Of a stretch of 64,000 nucleotides of DNA, positions 11,263-22,480 are shown in pieces. Numbering within the stretch: position 1 is the stretch's first letter; the number at the start of each line of letters is the position of its first letter. The notes under the pieces were generated by a model. It saw only the letters and a list, made by a program, of their open reading frames with translations, did not search any database and was not told the DNA's origin. The position numbers were made by a program, and so were the translations under genes. The DNA comes from Isoetes taiwanensis (taxonomy: Eukaryota > Streptophyta > Lycopodiopsida > Isoetales > Isoetaceae): contig JAJEKV010000054.1 in assembly GCA_021234155.1 (NCBI GenBank), positions 7,896,655 through 7,960,654 of the forward strand, written 5' to 3'.

Positions 11263-11817
11263 CATGCATGTTTTCTTTCTTTTCTTAAGCATTCAACTAA
11301 CGGTTATTTCTTATTTTTTTTGCGGATGATGAAGCGGATGAATGAAATTTGTTAGGCAGAGCACCTCTTTTTTTTCCTTGTTCTTAGTCGAGCTTGCCTC
11401 CAGCCCTTCTTACCATATGACCGCAAGCCTCCGGGCTTTTTGTTGTGAATAGTTGAAGCCTCCAGGGCATTTAAATTTACAAAATGATGTAAAGCCATAC
11501 GGCCATAAAAATTTTGAATGTAAAAAGTTTTGCTTCTAATTCCATTTGAATACCTAACTTTTTTCTTGTACATGTGTTATCACTCTTAAGTACATAAGTC
11601 ATCATCCTTTTCAAAGAGCATATTATTTTTCAAGGATCACACCAAGTTTAATAGTACATATGCAACAAAAATGGAACACACTAAATTCGTGATCGCGGTG
11701 ATCCACTTTCTTATTTGTTGTCAAATTAAAACTAAACACAAGTCCTTTCGGTCAATAGTCTCCCATTTGCATATAAAATATCTATCATTCCAAGTTATAT
11801 TATGTTTTATGAACTAA

Positions 11818-12399
11818 AATGGCCTCCTATCAACCATTCCACGCCATATTTCCGCCTTTTTTCCCCGGCCAGATTTGCTTGGAATATTCTCCTAATAAGG
11901 GGAATCGATATCTATGGGCCATATGTATTTAATTCTCTTGTTGTCGAATGATTGACGCGAACACGTGGCGCTTCTAAAAGCCACTTGCATTATAGCATAC
12001 CGCAACTCATGACGGTGTCTCTTGGTTTGTCGATACCAATCATGCGCATCACCGATTCTTGTCTTGCCCTATTTTTCATTTAGAGTCCATTCCCGCCTTC
12101 TACATTTCAAAATTTGAATGTGTAGGTTGAAGCTTTGTATTAGACTTTCGCTTTTTTGCTGATTTGCCTTTAAAAGTTCGTGAACGGGATCTTTACTTCA
12201 TCCCAATACAAGCTTCCCCCCTACAATTCAATTTTGAATTTGCTTTTGTATAAAAGCATGGATTGTAGGAGAATGGACTTTTCCATATGTGTTGCAAATT
12301 TCAAAAACGAGGTTAGTACGGACCGAGTCTCAAACGGGTTTAATTATTTGGGGCATACAAATTGTACACATTCATTTCTAGGCCGTATGCGATCCACGC
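11818..12399 (+). repeat. Internal direct repeat, copy B
   Basis: Second copy of the 560-bp sequence at 9871-10,435, same orientation. The unit also carries TTGTTGTCAAATTAAA nearby in both places (about 10,451 and 11,715). It could be a duplicated promoter region, placed ahead of each of the two plus-strand genes. Confidence 0.9.
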
Positions 12400-12419
12400 T
12401 GGTATGGAAGCTCCAAATG

Positions 12420-15041
12420 ATGTGTGGATAAGGATCCAACCGACTCGTGAATATGCTCCAGTCTTCAATCGCAAAAAAGAGGTCTAAAAATAAGAACTTA
12501 GACTCGACATGTTGCGCCTTGCGTGCTCAAAAAGTATCGACATCCGGGCGGATGGCGGTTTATATCCATTGGATCCGTTGAGTGGCGTGAAACCGCCATT
12601 TCGGGACGTTTTCAAGTTTAGTCCGATTTTGTGGTGACGGTGACTCGGCCTCTTGGGATATTGTGAGAGATTGAGAGAGGATGAAGGCATTCGGAATCGA
12701 ATATGAGTTCCTTGAGATGAGCCGCCCGATTGTCACAAGAGAATTATAACTTAAACCAGCAGCTCTTTTTTCTCTCGCTTCATTACTCCAATCGTGATGA
12801 AGGAAAGGAATGACGGCTTGGGGAGGGAAACTTCTTTGAGATACTGAAGTGGAAGTCCAAATTGGTGATAGGGCAGCCGCAAAGAAAAGATCCAAGAGCT
12901 CGAAAAGAGCAAACTTTGGGCTTCAATGTAGGTTAAAGAATTTGAAGAAAACACCCTTGGCTTTGAGAAAGGAAGAAGCATTATCGAATCGATAGAGGAA
13001 CCGAAGTTTGGATCAGGTGCATTCAGACGCAGTGGTCACGGCCACAAGGTCCGTTTACAACACTAGCAAAGGCCGTTAAGATCCGGGGAAACTAGAAGCA
13101 ATCTTGGTTACGAGTGAAGAACCTAGCGACCTAACAGGAGATAGTGGACATGATTTGTCAGCCCTACAACTCTCCTCTCAAGAAGATGGTATTGGAAATG
13201 GTACTAGGGGAGATCTACAAGAAGTTAGAAGCGATTGATGTACTGAGATCGCTTGTGATGATGTAGGCATCAAGAGGTTTAGTTACCGTTCTCTATTCAA
13301 GCCATTCCACGAAGCGTTGAAAAGAATGGGCAAAAAAAGTATTCGGCTCCACGCCCACAAATTGTCGAGAATACAAGGGTTACTAGGACAAAGATGGTGT
13401 ATGCCATATTAGGAGAGATGCACCACGTTGAATGTCTTTGGTCCCCGCCATAGCCATAAAAGATAAGAATGGCAAGGATTGTTGTGATATAGTTGGAATG
13501 AATGAGCATAATAATCTTTGGGTTGACCTGGTTACTCTCTTACAATTCCTTGTCAAATATTATGACTTAACAGATTGCGTAAACTAATGGTGAGATTGAA
13601 GTTTGCATAAAATTGGATGAAATGGAACCCACCAAGTTTGAGAAGTATGAGAGGGTATCCGTTGTCATCATGAATAGAGCAATTGAGAATGCAATTGCAC
13701 ATGCTAAATCAAAGAGCAACAAGAATAACAAAAAGATGTAGAGGTGACTGGACGAGGAGAAGAAGCGTATGGAAAAATGGTTCTCATGTCAATCAAGATG
13801 ACACCTGGTGGTTAGGTCTCTTTAAAGTTCGAGAAAAGAAACCCACGAGGTTTTGAAATGGGTGTTCAATCAAACCGACATCCCGAGTCTAATATCTAGA
13901 TTCGAGGGAGGGAAAAATTGCAAGTAGATCACTATGGATCTTACAAAGTAATTTTTCACTTGGCGTCTGATTTAAAACCGAGAAAGCAATGTACAACATA
14001 AGTGGAGGAGGACAAGGAACATGCAAAAGTTGTCATCTTTGCAATCATGCAAGGAAAAGTACTTTGGGAAGACTGTTTCAACCTTGTCCCTTAACCAAGC
14101 AAATGCTCCTAATAGAGGAGAAGAAGATCCCAAGTTCCATGGCATTTTCCCCATTCCATTAGAGAGGGTTCATATCAGACTTTGCACGGCTTTGTGAGAA
14201 TCATCGACAAGATGATATTTTTGAGTCGCAGATTCGTGTGGAACATTTCGTGATAAGAAGAGAAGAGAGGAAGGAATTCGTAGAGTTGAACATGTTCTAT
14301 CGTATGTGTTTGCATGGTGGCAATGTAAGATTAGAGCTCGATGAGAAACGGGCGTGAAGAACAAGTGTGCCTCGTAAAGGTGTCAATTGAGGGATGAAAG
14401 CTCGACGCCTTCATAAAGAATCATAGAGAGGCTCTCGAATGGAAACCGGATGGGAGAAAAGGTCTATGAATTTGGAAAATTGCTGGTTGATGCGAGCAGA
14501 CCGCATTGCATGGCGCTCGATTCGGCATTGAGGAAAAAAAGCATGGGATGCATTGTCCGAATTGTTCCCATACATTCGTGAGAATGGACCTCACAAGAGA
14601 AGATGCGTAAATGTTCGTGCAAGCTTAATAACAAATTTATTAAAGCTTTCATAGACGCATGGGGAGAGAGTGAAGTCACGACTACTTGCACATCTTTTGG
14701 GCTCATGCACCTTGGTTTTAGGAAGTATGGAAGCCTAGCAAAGGTGGAGTGCACAAGGCATGGAGAAGTCGATAAACAAGCTAAAATAGTCTTTCATCGA
14801 AACACTCAAAGAGGGGGTGGAAATGTGGGAACCAACCCTCTAAGACAGGATGACGTGAGTGGTTTTATAGAAGGGCGATGGCTAAATCGACAAGAAGGTC
14901 GCTTTAAGGAGCAACCTAAGTCGTAAACACCATTGGCATAATGTCAAGAGAAAAGCGAAAGTTGCTTGGCAAAATTCTAGGGCCCCACTAGCATCGCAAC
15001 AGTGGAGATCTAAGAGACAAAGAATCGGTAAAGTATACTTG
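12420..15041 (+). pseudogene. Large decayed ORF, candidate transposase-like gene of the 13.5-kb element
   Basis: Not firmly identified. Protein-like fragments in shifting plus-strand frames follow each other for 2.6 kb: LVTSEEPSDLTGDSG near 13,110; EALKRMGKKSIRLHAHKL near 13,315; EHNNLWVDLVTLLQFLV near 13,505; KLDEMEPTKFEKYERV near 13,612; HYGSYKVIFHLASDLK near 13,930; a Cys/His stretch NISGGGQGTCKSCHLCNHAR near 13,995; PLERVHI near 14,160; YRMCLHGGNV near 14,300; a Cys-containing KLNNKFIKAFIDAWGE near 14,620; and a basic C-terminus WRSKRQRIGKVYL ending at 15,041. The D-L-K, C-x2-C-x2-C-x2-H and LHGGNV series recalls large uncharacterised transposon proteins of plants. This is the longest gene in the element and thus the best transposase candidate, by inference. 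Confidence 0.45.
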
Positions 15042-15229
15042 TAATGTGTAGCATGTTCACACTTCCGAAGCAACTTGCCTCCAACCTTGTTTGCACAACC
15101 TAGCCAACCGGCGTCGTGTGATCTTATTTGTATCATCTGGCGAGCAATAAAGGAGTTCGCTATTGCTTGCATTTATGTGGCTTCGCGTCGTGTGAAGCTT
15201 TACAAGATAATAATAAAAAGGGTTACTTT

Positions 15230-15753
15230 TGATTAAAGTTGTGAAAGATGTTACATTGAAAAACAAAATACAACGACTCATTGTTGCTCCAAAGTCACGA
15301 GCTCTTCTTCATTATCTTCATCATCATCATCAGCTCCGTCCCTCGTCTTCGTCTTCATCTCTTCCCCTCAAGCGAGCAATCACCCTATCCAAACGCGTTC
15401 CTCCAATCTGTCCACCATCTCTTTTTACATGTCGCTCCCGTCCCAATAGCACAACGTGTTCTTACACTGAATTAGCATCCTCGTTCCCGCCATAACCACC
15501 TCGGCAGCGGTTGTTGGGGCATGTCATCCCGTCGACCTTCTATTCCCGACTGATTTGCCTCTCCCGGCTCACGAAGCATGAGAAGGTTGAATTCATTCTC
15601 TTCTTCTTTCGCTGAATTGTAGCGGCGTTTTCCTTTAGAAGATCATCTTGCTCCTTCAACCTCTTCATTAGAACACCCAACACTATGTCGAGGAAGGGAG
15701 TTCTATCCTCTTATGCGTTTTCCATTATCAGCGGTTGAGGATGTGGAGGCCAT
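15230..15753 (-). pseudogene. MASSSS-family coiled-coil gene, copy 4
   Basis: The function is unknown. The ATG at 15,753 gives MASTSSTADNGKRIRG then a stop. A frame change leads to MKRLKEQDDLLKENAATIQ and a basic segment, which aligns with VMKRFKEIHDENNRLVAEN of the copy at 18,523. Later frames contain LMLREPGEANQSG. The heptad-like spacing of Leu suggests a coiled coil. It is the leftmost of four related minus-strand genes in a row and meets the plus-strand ORF tail-to-tail, with two copies of the TCACACGACGC motif between them. Several frameshifts make it non-functional. Confidence 0.45.
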
Positions 15754-16069
15754 AGATGACAAATGGGAGGGACGTTAAGATTATAGAAGTGAGGAGCAAA
15801 GACTCTAACCGGCGGAAGGAGCACATGCAAGGACCTCAATTTATACATATTATCGCTTGAACATATTAAACACACTCATTGCCGCCACGACGTCGAGGGG
15901 ATTCTGTCGGTTGTCCGCTAGAACACATTAATGGTAATCGTCCACTGGAACACATTAATAACTATTCTAACTACTAATCAGATATCACACCACGCGAAAT
16001 GCAGACACGAGCTTTAAAACCCTATGAAGGTTTTGGCGCCGATGTGATCCGTCTTGTCATTCTCTACTA

Positions 16070-16604
16070 CCACGGATATTGAAAATTAAAAATAGGAAAC
16101 GTAATATTCCGGTGACATTTGTCAAAAAACTTTTCCCATTGAAAAATAAAACCAATTACAAACATTAAAAAAACGGGCCCCTCTAGGAGGAGCCCGATGC
16201 CTATGATCGCGGGCAAGCTCTTCCCGGAGGGCGGTGATAATTTTTTTGCTCCTCCAACATGATTGCACGCCCCCGCAACCACGTTCTCATATTCCGCAAC
16301 CTTATCTTCCCGGCTCATCGAGTTGGGCTCGAAACCTCTCCCGCCGATTGCGGCCCTAAGCCTCTCTTGAGGTTATATCGCGGGCGCGCAATTCGGGGTC
16401 TAAGGCAGCCCGTGATTGTCGCAAGCACTAAAATCACCTCCCCCAGAAGGCGGCCTTTTCCTCTACCGCAAACCACTTGGCGACGTCTTCATCATTCTTT
16501 CTTTTTAGAAGGCGGATCCGTTCCTCTCCGCCTAATGTTCGAATTTCCTTGACCAAAACTTGAGACAAGATCTCTGCGGGGATGGAACTGGAGCTGGAGG
16601 CCAT
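16070..16604 (-). pseudogene. MASSSS-family gene, copy 3
   Basis: The ATG at 16,604 gives MASSSSSIPAEILSQVLV, then LGGEERIRLLKRKNDED and VEEKAAFWG before the frame is lost. Further frames resemble charged helix (RALDPELRARDITS, then EDKVAEYENVVAGA). A TATATAAAA box lies on the minus strand near 16,705, about 100 bp upstream of the ATG. Start residues match the other copies of the array, but the middle is too diverged to align securely. Unknown function. Confidence 0.4.
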
Positions 16605-17229
16605 TGAAAGTGATGGGAGAACAGGGAGTGATGGTCGAGGGCGGATGTGGTAGAAACGAAGATGGCGGATAGGAGAAGACAAAGGCCTCCGACATTTTTA
16701 TATAGAAACTAGAGATACGTTGGAATCACGGTTGCGACTCACCGATAAAGTTGTGTAATAATCCCACGAGGCAAAATTATAGCATTCAATTAGGCAACGG
16801 TAGCCTATGTTCGCATCATGGGATCCGTCATATCCCAGCCAAATGCATCGTATGCAGGCCATAAAAAGACAAGATGTTATTGTGGCAATAAGATGCCACG
16901 TCCTTGGCATGACGTTGTCATCCACAAGCCACGTGATGTGAATAGACGTTGTCATCCACATGCAAATTCGCATTTACACGCAAGTTATATCACATAATCT
17001 AGCTAGATATTTGTGTTACATACACTTTTCCATTAATAAATTATGAATTTATACATACAACGAGGTGTACGTTGTGGAGATCATCTGACGCGAAATCCAT
17101 TGATTGCTACCTAATTGCAAGAATGGCATTTGGCGTCGTCCTGATCTTTAATAAAACAAAACAAGAGAACGGATAGAAGCAAGAAATAGAGCAAATTTTT
17201 CTTTGAAAAACAAAAAATATATATACAAT

Positions 17230-17592
17230 GGCTACGGATCTTCATGATCACCGTAGGCTGGCCAAAAGCCGCTAGCGTTCTCATCCTCCTTGTTTCGAAG
17301 CTTCTTCTCCATATCTTCTAGCGCTGCGCGAAATGTTGTGTGATTAAAGCGCCCTCGACCCTCTGACTATTGGCCTCGGTACACCGGGGTTAATGTTCTT
17401 TGCGAGCTCAAGGTCCGCTCATGCAGCAGCCCCTAGTGAATTCTAACCACGGTCCACCGCCTCCATCTTCGTGACGAGGCGGTACACTTTTTCGTCGTGA
17501 ACCTCCTTGAATCTCTTCATCACCACAAAGAAGGGTGATGTCCGCTGGTTAAAGGGGGATTAAACTTCTTTGGAGGAGGATGAAGATGCCAT
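17230..17592 (-). pseudogene. MASSSS-family gene, copy 2
   Basis: The ATG at 17,592 gives MASSSSSKEV then a stop. The downstream frame resumes with VVMKRFKEVHDEK, close to VVMKRFKEIHDEN of copy 1. The whole unit, from the TTATAAATAG box near 17,700 to GATCATCTGACGCG at 17,080, repeats as the next unit 860 bp to the right, so the array grew by tandem duplication. Broken by stops and indels. Confidence 0.5.
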
Positions 17593-18244
17593 CTGAGGAG
17601 AAGGCGGAAGGCGGAAGGAAAAGAAGGAAGGGGGAGAAGATGAGCGTAAGAAGGCCAAGGGAAGAGGATCGGAGGTCAAGGCAAGATAGAAAGTCTTCTA
17701 TTTATAACAGGGATTTCGTAGTAGCTTGAGTCACACGACGCGAAGGATGCCGCGGGTCGTGAAAATCGACCGTTACTTCTCAAGGCGTCGGTGAGGAAAA
17801 AGGACCAGTATTTCTTCTAACGCCTTTTCTTCCGTGAGAAAGCTCGTGTGATAATTTTTATTGATAATTTTTGATACAATCTATACATAAGTAATTTTAC
17901 TCGATACATAACTAAAGATAGAACTTCTCATTGAAGCAAAATAGAATCCGGCATGGAGATCACACGACGCTTAAATCCATTGATTGCTACCTAATTGCAA
18001 GCAAGGCATTTCAAGGCTCGGTGATATTTTAATAAAACGTAACATACATTGGAACAAAAGGGATAGATAGAAGCAAAAATAGAGAAACTTTTTTTTTTTG
18101 AAGCAAAAAATAGATAGATACAACGGCTAGGGATCTTCATGATCCTCTAGCTGATTTTCATGTCCCTGCACCGAAGCCGTAAGGCTAGCGTTCTCATCCT
18201 CCGCAGCTCGGGCTTCTTCTCCATATCTTCTAAGGCTCCCGAAA

Positions 18245-18523
18245 TCATGTGAGCGGTTTCAACCGCCTCGCCCCCGGCTCGCCGCCTCTTGGTACATGGC
18301 TTAATGTTTCCACGAGCTCAACGCCTCGCCTGGCAAAGCACTCCCTCGTGAAGGCTAATCTGTCGACCGCCTCATTGTTCTCGGCGACGAGACGGTTGTT
18401 TTCATCATGGATCTCCTTGAATCTCTTCATCACCACTGCAAGGGTGATGTCCACGGGCAGCTCTGGGGGCTGGGGAGTGCTATCTTGGCGTGGTCGCTTG
18501 CTAGAGGAAGATGATGATGCCAT
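18245..18523 (-). CDS. MASSSS-family coiled-coil protein, copy 1 (best preserved)
   Basis: An uninterrupted 92-codon ORF. It starts MASSSSSSKRPRQDSTPQPP (Ser-run, then a KRPR basic patch that could be a nuclear signal), then VVMKRFKEIHDENNRLVAEN, a likely coiled coil, and FTRECFARRGVELVETLSH. The stop falls just before the spacer. Upstream on the minus strand lies TTATAAATAG (near 18,612) and an imperfect TCACACGACGCG copy at 18,627, a plausible core promoter. A Ser-rich start plus basic patch plus coiled coil suggests a small nuclear or DNA-binding accessory protein, but no family is recognised. It may be truncated compared with the ancestral gene. Confidence 0.5.
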   Translation of the reverse strand: MASSSSSSKRPRQDSTPQPPELPVDITLAVVMKRFKEIHDENNRLVAENNEAVDRLAFTRECFARRGVELVETLSHVPRGGEPGARRLKPLT

Positions 18524-18959
18524 CGGAGCAGAAGGTGGAAGGCGGAAGCCGGAAGTAGAAGATGAGCAGAAGGCGGAAGGCGATCGGAGGTCAGCGTGGA
18601 CATCGGTCTTCTATTTATAACATGAGTCACACGAGCGGAATAAATAAATTAATTGTGTTTTTCCAATAATATTTCATTTCTTCGAGATAGATATCACACG
18701 ACGCGAAAACCTAGATATGACAGAAAATCAGACTGATGTATTTCGCGTGATGTGAATAAATACAAATAAAATAATTTTTATTAGGAATTTCGGAAGGACA
18801 ATCCGTACATAAATAATTTTACCGATACAAGTTGGAAAACATATAACTTCCAATTTCTCAAGCTTCGTCGTCAATTTCATGCTCTTTCAATCCCACAAGA
18901 CCGATCCAACAAGGCAATGACTTCCATGTTATCGACCCCCCTTCCAACCTTGGGTGAGT

Positions 18960-20271
18960 CAAGCCGCCAGCCTAAAAATTTAACATATTGCTCGCCCGCA
19001 GACCGGCTTGGTCGTCAAAATATTGTAACACGACATCCCGCCGAATTGCTATCACCCTTTCAGTGTTTGATGCCAATTGGGAATGGTTCCCGAACATGCA
19101 TAATGCACGGAGGTAATAGACAAACTCTGCACCCTTTGGACTGAAAGTTCTGCTGAAGACGATTATCTCCCCATTAACGAATCTTGAGATATATCTTAAC
19201 AATGTAGAGTCCTTCAATCTTTCCCTCGCCCCAGCGTGCATGTCGGCAAGAAAAAATCATCTACTTCCCACAAATAAGAACCCTCAAGATTATCTTCTTC
19301 ACATTTATCCTCATCTACCAGGCTTATGCTGCCGCGATTGACTGAAGGGCCTGCCAAACCTGTAGATCCTGTTGGCAGCTTTGCACGGAGACGCTGGAAT
19401 TCTTCTTCCGTTGGTAGATTCGCCTCATCTTGAGCAAATCGAGACTCCAGCCTCTCATATGCTTCTTTTAAGCTTTATAGCATTGCTGTGATAATTAGAT
19501 ACTTCAAACATCTCTTTGTCCAAATCCTCTTCAAAATCTAGGCCTAAGTTTACCCATTCGCCAAGGTAATCGATAAGCTCGTCTTCCCTAGCACACATTC
19601 AGAACATAGACGGGTTCCTCAAGATATCACTTAGCAATAAGTATTCTTTGCCTTCCACTAAAATTGGCGTTATGTCGGACAACTTCTTTTCATCCTCATC
19701 CCCATCCTCATCACCTTCGTAATCATCTCCCTCCTCCTGGTTCACCCAAGGCCGGTCGTCGGGCTAAAACTCCTACATTCTTGCTCTTCTTCTTGTAGAT
19801 CTATCTCCATTTCTACGCCATAGTCAAGATCATCACACATCGCCCCCTTGGCTTAAAGATTTCATTGTTTCCGGTGTATCTTCGGTTTGGCCGAAAGCGA
19901 GAATGCAATAACTAGCAAATGCAAACGCAAAGAGAAATAAGATACCTTCTTAAGCACAAGGACGCAGCCGGGAGGAGCCCGCTATGCGCGGCATTCTTGA
20001 AAAACATCTTCCCCGTTTGCAAATGGGAAGCCGCCTCCTCTAGAGCTGGTTTTGGAATCCACGAGCCGAGGACATCCGCAAAGGGCGATACCGAGACCAA
20101 GCGGTGCCGGGTGAAAGCTAAAGCAACCTCGCGATAGCATCCAAGCTCGCTACTGTTTGCCATGATGTCCAACTCCTTGCAATAGAACGGATAAATCGCA
20201 GTCGGCGCAACTTCCTCGTTGTCATGAGGGGCGGATGCATACCATTCCGTGAACTTCACATAACAATCCAT
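18960..20271 (-). pseudogene. Acidic multi-exon gene of the 13.5-kb element
   Basis: The first exon (20,271-19,946) opens MDCYVKFTEWYASAPHDNEE and continues ELGCYREVALAFTRHRL and HLQTGKMFFKNAAHSG, ending AAGAAG before a donor GTATCT. Later fragments in varying frames read YEGDEDGDEDEKKLSDITP and VEGKEYLLLSDILRNPS, then EDELIDYLGEWVNLGLDFEE, AYERLESRFAQDEANLP, and LLRYISRFVNGEIIVFSRTF up to a stop near 18,974. The family is unknown. The N-terminus is of ordinary composition and the middle strongly acidic. Upstream on the same strand are four CCCTAA units and one TCACACGACGCG motif, probably its promoter. Stops and frame changes indicate decay. Confidence 0.5.
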
Positions 20272-20389
20272 GGCGAAGCAAACAGCGAAAAACAAGAAGA
20301 TGTTTAGGAGCCGGTAAGGCTACTGGCCACTTTTGAACTCAAGTAGCCGTTGTCGATTATCAGCCGTTGTGGGGAGATTTCTCCGCACA

Positions 20390-20419
20390 TTTTAGGGTTA
20401 GGGTTAGGGTTAGGGTTGG
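20390..20419. repeat. (TTAGGG)4 telomere-type tract in a promoter-like position
   Basis: Four units sit directly beside TCACACGACGCGAA (20,421), about 120 bp upstream of the ATG of the acidic gene on the minus strand. On that strand the tract reads AACCCTAACCC, like the telo-box of plant promoters. Confidence 0.9.
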
Positions 20420-20687
20420 ATCACACGACGCGAAGACTACTATGTGCAACAAAAAAGCACAATGCTTGTCGCGCGGGCGCGGTGATCCTCACGTATAACA
20501 TTAAAAAAAAAAAAAAAATGTCGCGGCTAGGCTTCTAAGAAAGAAATGGACTAAGAGATTGCTTATAAAGCCATTGCATTAAGAAATATTATACATATGA
20601 AAAAACACAAAGGCACTTCACGGCCTTTTTCCGGGGGTCTTTCTTCTTGTTGTATTCAGCCATAAAATTTTGACCATAGTACTCGGG

Positions 20688-21359
20688 ATCCCTTATGCGT
20701 GAAGACGAGGCGCATGTCCTTGGGCATGACAGCCACCCGCTTGGCATGTATTGCTGCAAGTCAGCGAAGTCCTCGAATCGCAGACCGACACCAACCGCCC
20801 AAGCCATTTGAAGAGCATTTAAGGCGCTTGCTTGAATTCTCAGAATCGTATGATGTATCGCGACCACACTCTTGCGAGAATCTCTCTCACGAGCCCGGCA
20901 AATGGGAGACGCGGAATGACCATCTCGATGCTCTTCTCGCTTAATCTTAATCTCTTTTAATACTGTGCTTCGTCTTCCGCTTCCGGCCTCTACCCTCACC
21001 CACCCCAAAGATTTGGAGCTGTTGCTCGGCCGACTCTTCCGGCCGCCTCACTCCCAAAGATCCGGGTGTTCCTCGGCCTCTTTCCGGCCGTCTCCCTCAC
21101 ATTCCTGGGTCGCCTTCCCTTTACGGCGTTGGGCCTCCTCCTCGATTTGAAGGTCCTGGCACCTCCACAGGAGGAACAGGAGGAGCAGGAAGAGCAAGAA
21201 GAGGCGGCTGCCCAATAATTAATCCGGCATCATATTCTGCTCGCCGGTCTCTCACATTTTCATCCTCTGTCTCCGAACCGGAGTGCACCTCCCTACTTAC
21301 CCTGTTGCTTCTTCCGCTGGGTCTGTCATGCGGATTTCTTTTCCGGTCTTGTTAGGCAT
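20688..21359 (-). pseudogene. Histone H3-like gene inside the 13.5-kb element, frameshifted
   Basis: Three reading frames together give a histone H3 fold. Around 20,960-20,880 the minus strand reads SIEMVIPRLPFAGLVREIL, matching the H3 helix-1 region LIRKLPFxRLVREI. Then LNALQMAWAVGVGL aligns with the long alpha-2 helix (ALQEAxEAYLVGL), FEDFADL with the FEDTNL loop, and IHAKRVAVMPKDMRLVF with the C-terminal AIHAKRVTIMPKDIQLA. A stop replaces one codon before alpha-2, and a frame change falls between FEDFADL and IHAKRV. An upstream exon (21,359-21,301) reads MPNKTGKEIRMTDPAEEATG and ends at donor GTAAGT. The sequence is too diverged for a recent copy of canonical H3; a CENH3-like, viral or transposon-resident H3 are alternatives. 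Confidence 0.75.
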
Positions 21360-21689
21360 GGTCGGAGGAGGAGAATCTCTATCGAGACTTTGAGTCAGAT
21401 GAAGAAGGCGGACTAATGTAATCACCGCCTTACACCACCGGATGGATCCTTGCGCTTGCTTAGTTCTTGCCATGGCTTCTCAGCGGATGGCGCTTTATAC
21501 TACGAACACTGACAAAAATAGACAACTGGCAGGAGATAAATAGTAAAAAACAGAAGTTAAAGTAAAATATGATGGTAACGTTTTTAAATAATTGTACGGA
21601 ACCCTAAAAAAATATCGGACAAAATACGGAACCCTAAAAAAACATCAGACAAAAACACAAATAAAACCGAGATTCAAAGCGCTTAGCCG

Positions 21690-22480
21690 ATAGACAATTT
21701 CTTGTTGATCGCGAACTCACTAAACTTTACATTTTCCTCTTGCCCAGAACCAACCCTAATGCCATCAATAAAATAATGGAAGTCGCCAAGAATTTCCTCT
21801 GTCTCCATTAGCACTCTTAGCTCGATAATGGCCATTCGCTTCCATGGTGGCCGATAAATGACTTCCTCCCCTCTCTATACTCGAATATCCACCGTGACGG
21901 AGTGTCTATTATGGTCCTCAAACGGCTCCCAAAAGTTGTGCGACCTCTCTTTTTCTGTTTCCTTCGTTCTAGTTGACAATTAACGATAAATATTGTTTTG
22001 GAAGAAAGTATCCGAACTTAAAGGAGGACTTAACTACGCGGACCTCTGTTAGTTGACCGGATGATTCGTGGAATCGAACATCCTGTGTCGGAACCAAAAA
22101 TAAGCCATCCACAAAATCGGCTAGGGGGAGAAAGCACATATATGTCTTGGAGCTTTTCGAACTTCCCGCTTTATCGGAATATGTTAGCAAGCAAATACCT
22201 CAAACGGTGTGAAGATTTTGAAACTCATCCTCACGCCCCGTTTTCAGACATTCCCGCTTGCACCTCGTCACCATGCATTTCTTCATTGCAATTACATTGT
22301 TCTCATTAGTCCGCGGGCTTACAAAGTTCACTTAAAGGGGGCAATTCAACCGCCTCAAGCTCGGTTTCCCGACCTTTACGCTATAATCATGTCCAGAAAC
22401 CGGATGCCTATACCCCGCAAGGTCACCGGCATCCATACCTTGAAAAGGACAATTCCGATGTCTATGTGATACACGACAAG
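21690..22480 (-). pseudogene. Unrecognised gene of the 13.5-kb element
   Basis: The minus strand shows IGIVLFKVWMPVTLRGIGIR and FLDMIIA near 22,460-22,385. An ORF at 22,190-21,969 contains TYMCFLPLADFVDGLFLVP and EVRVVKSSFKFGYFLPKQY. A different frame then reads HSVTVDIRV, RPPWKRMAIIELRVLMETEE and EFAINKKLSIG up to a stop near 21,690. The last part looks like a genuine mixed alpha/beta C-terminus, but no family is recognised. The gene lies between a TCACACGACGC motif (22,598) and the H3-like gene. Multiple frame changes. Confidence 0.45.

Noticed and set aside
18249-18620. Plus-strand 123-codon ORF opposite the MASSSS gene
   Set aside because: It is the antisense of the better supported minus-strand gene, whose start, promoter box and paralogues agree.
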